A DNA stretch of 5,422 nt from Clostridiaceae bacterium. GTDB taxonomy: Bacteria > Bacillota > Clostridia > Acetivibrionales > DUMC01. Made by a program: the position numbers and the translations under genes. Shown here one piece after another: positions 4,735 through 5,422 of this stretch. The notes below the pieces were generated by a model that saw only the letters and a list, made by a program, of their open reading frames with translations, was not told the DNA's origin and did not search any database. Numbering within the stretch: the first letter of the stretch is position 1; each line of letters starts with the position of its first letter. The stretch lies in NCBI GenBank assembly GCA_012512865.1, contig JAAZDH010000136.1, positions 1 to 5,422 on the forward strand. The letters are read 5' to 3'.

Positions 4735-5422
4735 GAGTAAAATGGATTTTGTTGGATTTTATAAAAAAATACAAGTGGAGGTATTTAGCAGGGATAGTAT
4801 TCCTTCTTATTACATCATTTATCACATCTTTAATACCCAAGATACTTGGGTTGATAACCGACGGCCTTAACGACAGGATACCGGTCCCGGTGATAAAAAG
4901 GTATGTTTTGCTTTTAATAGCCGCCGCACTTGGTGAATTTGCCTTCCGGTTCATCTGGAGGTATTTGCTTGTAGGTAATTGCAGGTACCTTGAATGCCAT
5001 CTTAGGGAAAAGCTTTTTAAGCATCTGCAAGTATTACCTGCAAGTTTGTACGATAACAGCAAGACAGGTGACCTTATCGCTTATGCCATAAATGACATCC
5101 AGGCAATAAGGAGGACCTTTGGTTTTGGTTTTACTGCAATACTCAACGGGATCGTGATAAATACCGTGTCGATAATAATAATGGCGAGAACCATCAACCC
5201 CATATTAACAGTAATGGCGCTTGTTCCGGCGCCGGTAATAATACTTGTAATATACAAGTTGAGGGAAAAGATACGCGAAAGATTTACAGCGGTGCAAAAA
5301 GCATTTGCAGAAATATCGGAAAAAGTGCAGGAAAACATAACCGGCATAAGAATAATAAAAGCTTTTGCCCAGGAGGAAGAAGAAGTCAGGGAATTTGAAA
5401 AGTACAGCCAGGCAAGGGTTGA
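4731..5422 (+). CDS. ABC exporter half-transporter, permease portion (3'-truncated by window edge)
   Basis: The first 230 codons and two bases of a type I ABC exporter subunit are visible: the N-terminal membrane domain, in a family that normally carries a C-terminal ATPase, here outside the window. A basic, amphipathic start (WILLDFIKKYKWRY) leads into membrane segment 1 at about 19-41, segment 2 at about 58-80, and segments 3 and 4 at about 134-152 and 158-175. Between segments 2 and 3 is the cytoplasmic loop LREKLFKHLQVLPASLYDNSKTGDLIAYAINDIQAIRR, whose TGDL..R/A..ND core is typical of exporters such as BmrC/YheI and MdlA. The later loop has EISEKVQENITGIRIIKAFAQEEEE, another family hallmark. 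BmrC/MdlA-type proteins often work as heterodimers, so a partner gene may follow. Substrate unknown; drugs, peptides or lipids are possible. It lies 38 bases after the LacI-family gene, so probably cotranscribed with it. The ATG at 4731 fits homology, although the frame stays open upstream into the regulator's end. Confidence 0.92.
   Translation, partial: MRVKWILLDFIKKYKWRYLAGIVFLLITSFITSLIPKILGLITDGLNDRIPVPVIKRYVLLLIAAALGEFAFRFIWRYLLVGNCRYLECHLREKLFKHLQVLPASLYDNSKTGDLIAYAINDIQAIRRTFGFGFTAILNGIVINTVSIIIMARTINPILTVMALVPAPVIILVIYKLREKIRERFTAVQKAFAEISEKVQENITGIRIIKAFAQEEEEVREFEKYSQARV

Noticed and set aside
4773..4966. Repeated TGGAGGTATTT inside the exporter gene.
   Set aside because: It encodes Trp-Arg-Tyr-Leu in two separate membrane-proximal places; two copies 180 bases apart in coding DNA are not evidence of a repeat element.

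Overview
The window looks like a chromosomal stretch from a low-to-mid GC Gram-positive anaerobe, most likely a member of the Clostridia. This is inferred from a perfect CIRCE operator on groES, strong AGGAGG-type ribosome binding sites, frequent AGG/AGA/ATA codons, sigma-A-like TTGACA/TATTAT promoters, and a eukaryotic-type NADP isocitrate dehydrogenase. The species cannot be fixed from the sequence alone.

Layout from left to right. (1) The 3' portion of a plus-strand isocitrate dehydrogenase gene (icd), cut by the window edge, ends at 1111. (2) A 176-base convergent gap follows. It holds a 10-bp hairpin whose T-rich tail lies on the minus-strand side, so it suits groEL better than icd, and a weaker nested inverted repeat. 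(3) The minus-strand groES-groEL operon (3237 down to 1288) is complete, with a sigma-A promoter (3376-3404) and a perfect HrcA/CIRCE operator (3341-3367) at the transcription start. (4) A 408-base divergent intergenic region (3238-3645) contains the groES leader and promoter, a cluster of inverted repeats with no assigned function, a second strong promoter facing right (3524-3552), a palindromic LacI-type operator over its -10 and start site, and a leader that could form a pseudoknot. (5) A LacI-family regulator (3646-4692) is followed 38 bases later, on the same strand and with no visible terminator, by the first 230 codons of an ABC exporter half-transporter that runs off the right edge.

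The metabolic and chaperone genes are housekeeping. The accessory interest lies in the right half. A probably self-regulated LacI-family protein has an effector domain lacking the usual sugar-repressor landmarks, and it appears to be in an operon with an exporter rather than a sugar importer or glycosidase. The regulator also has a Gly-rich insertion near its C-terminus, encoded by a near-perfect anti-Shine-Dalgarno match. The groES and exporter starts share an odd arrangement in which a 3-4 codon mini-ORF overlaps the true start as ATGA. I did not find a clearly new multi-gene system; the observations are local and testable.
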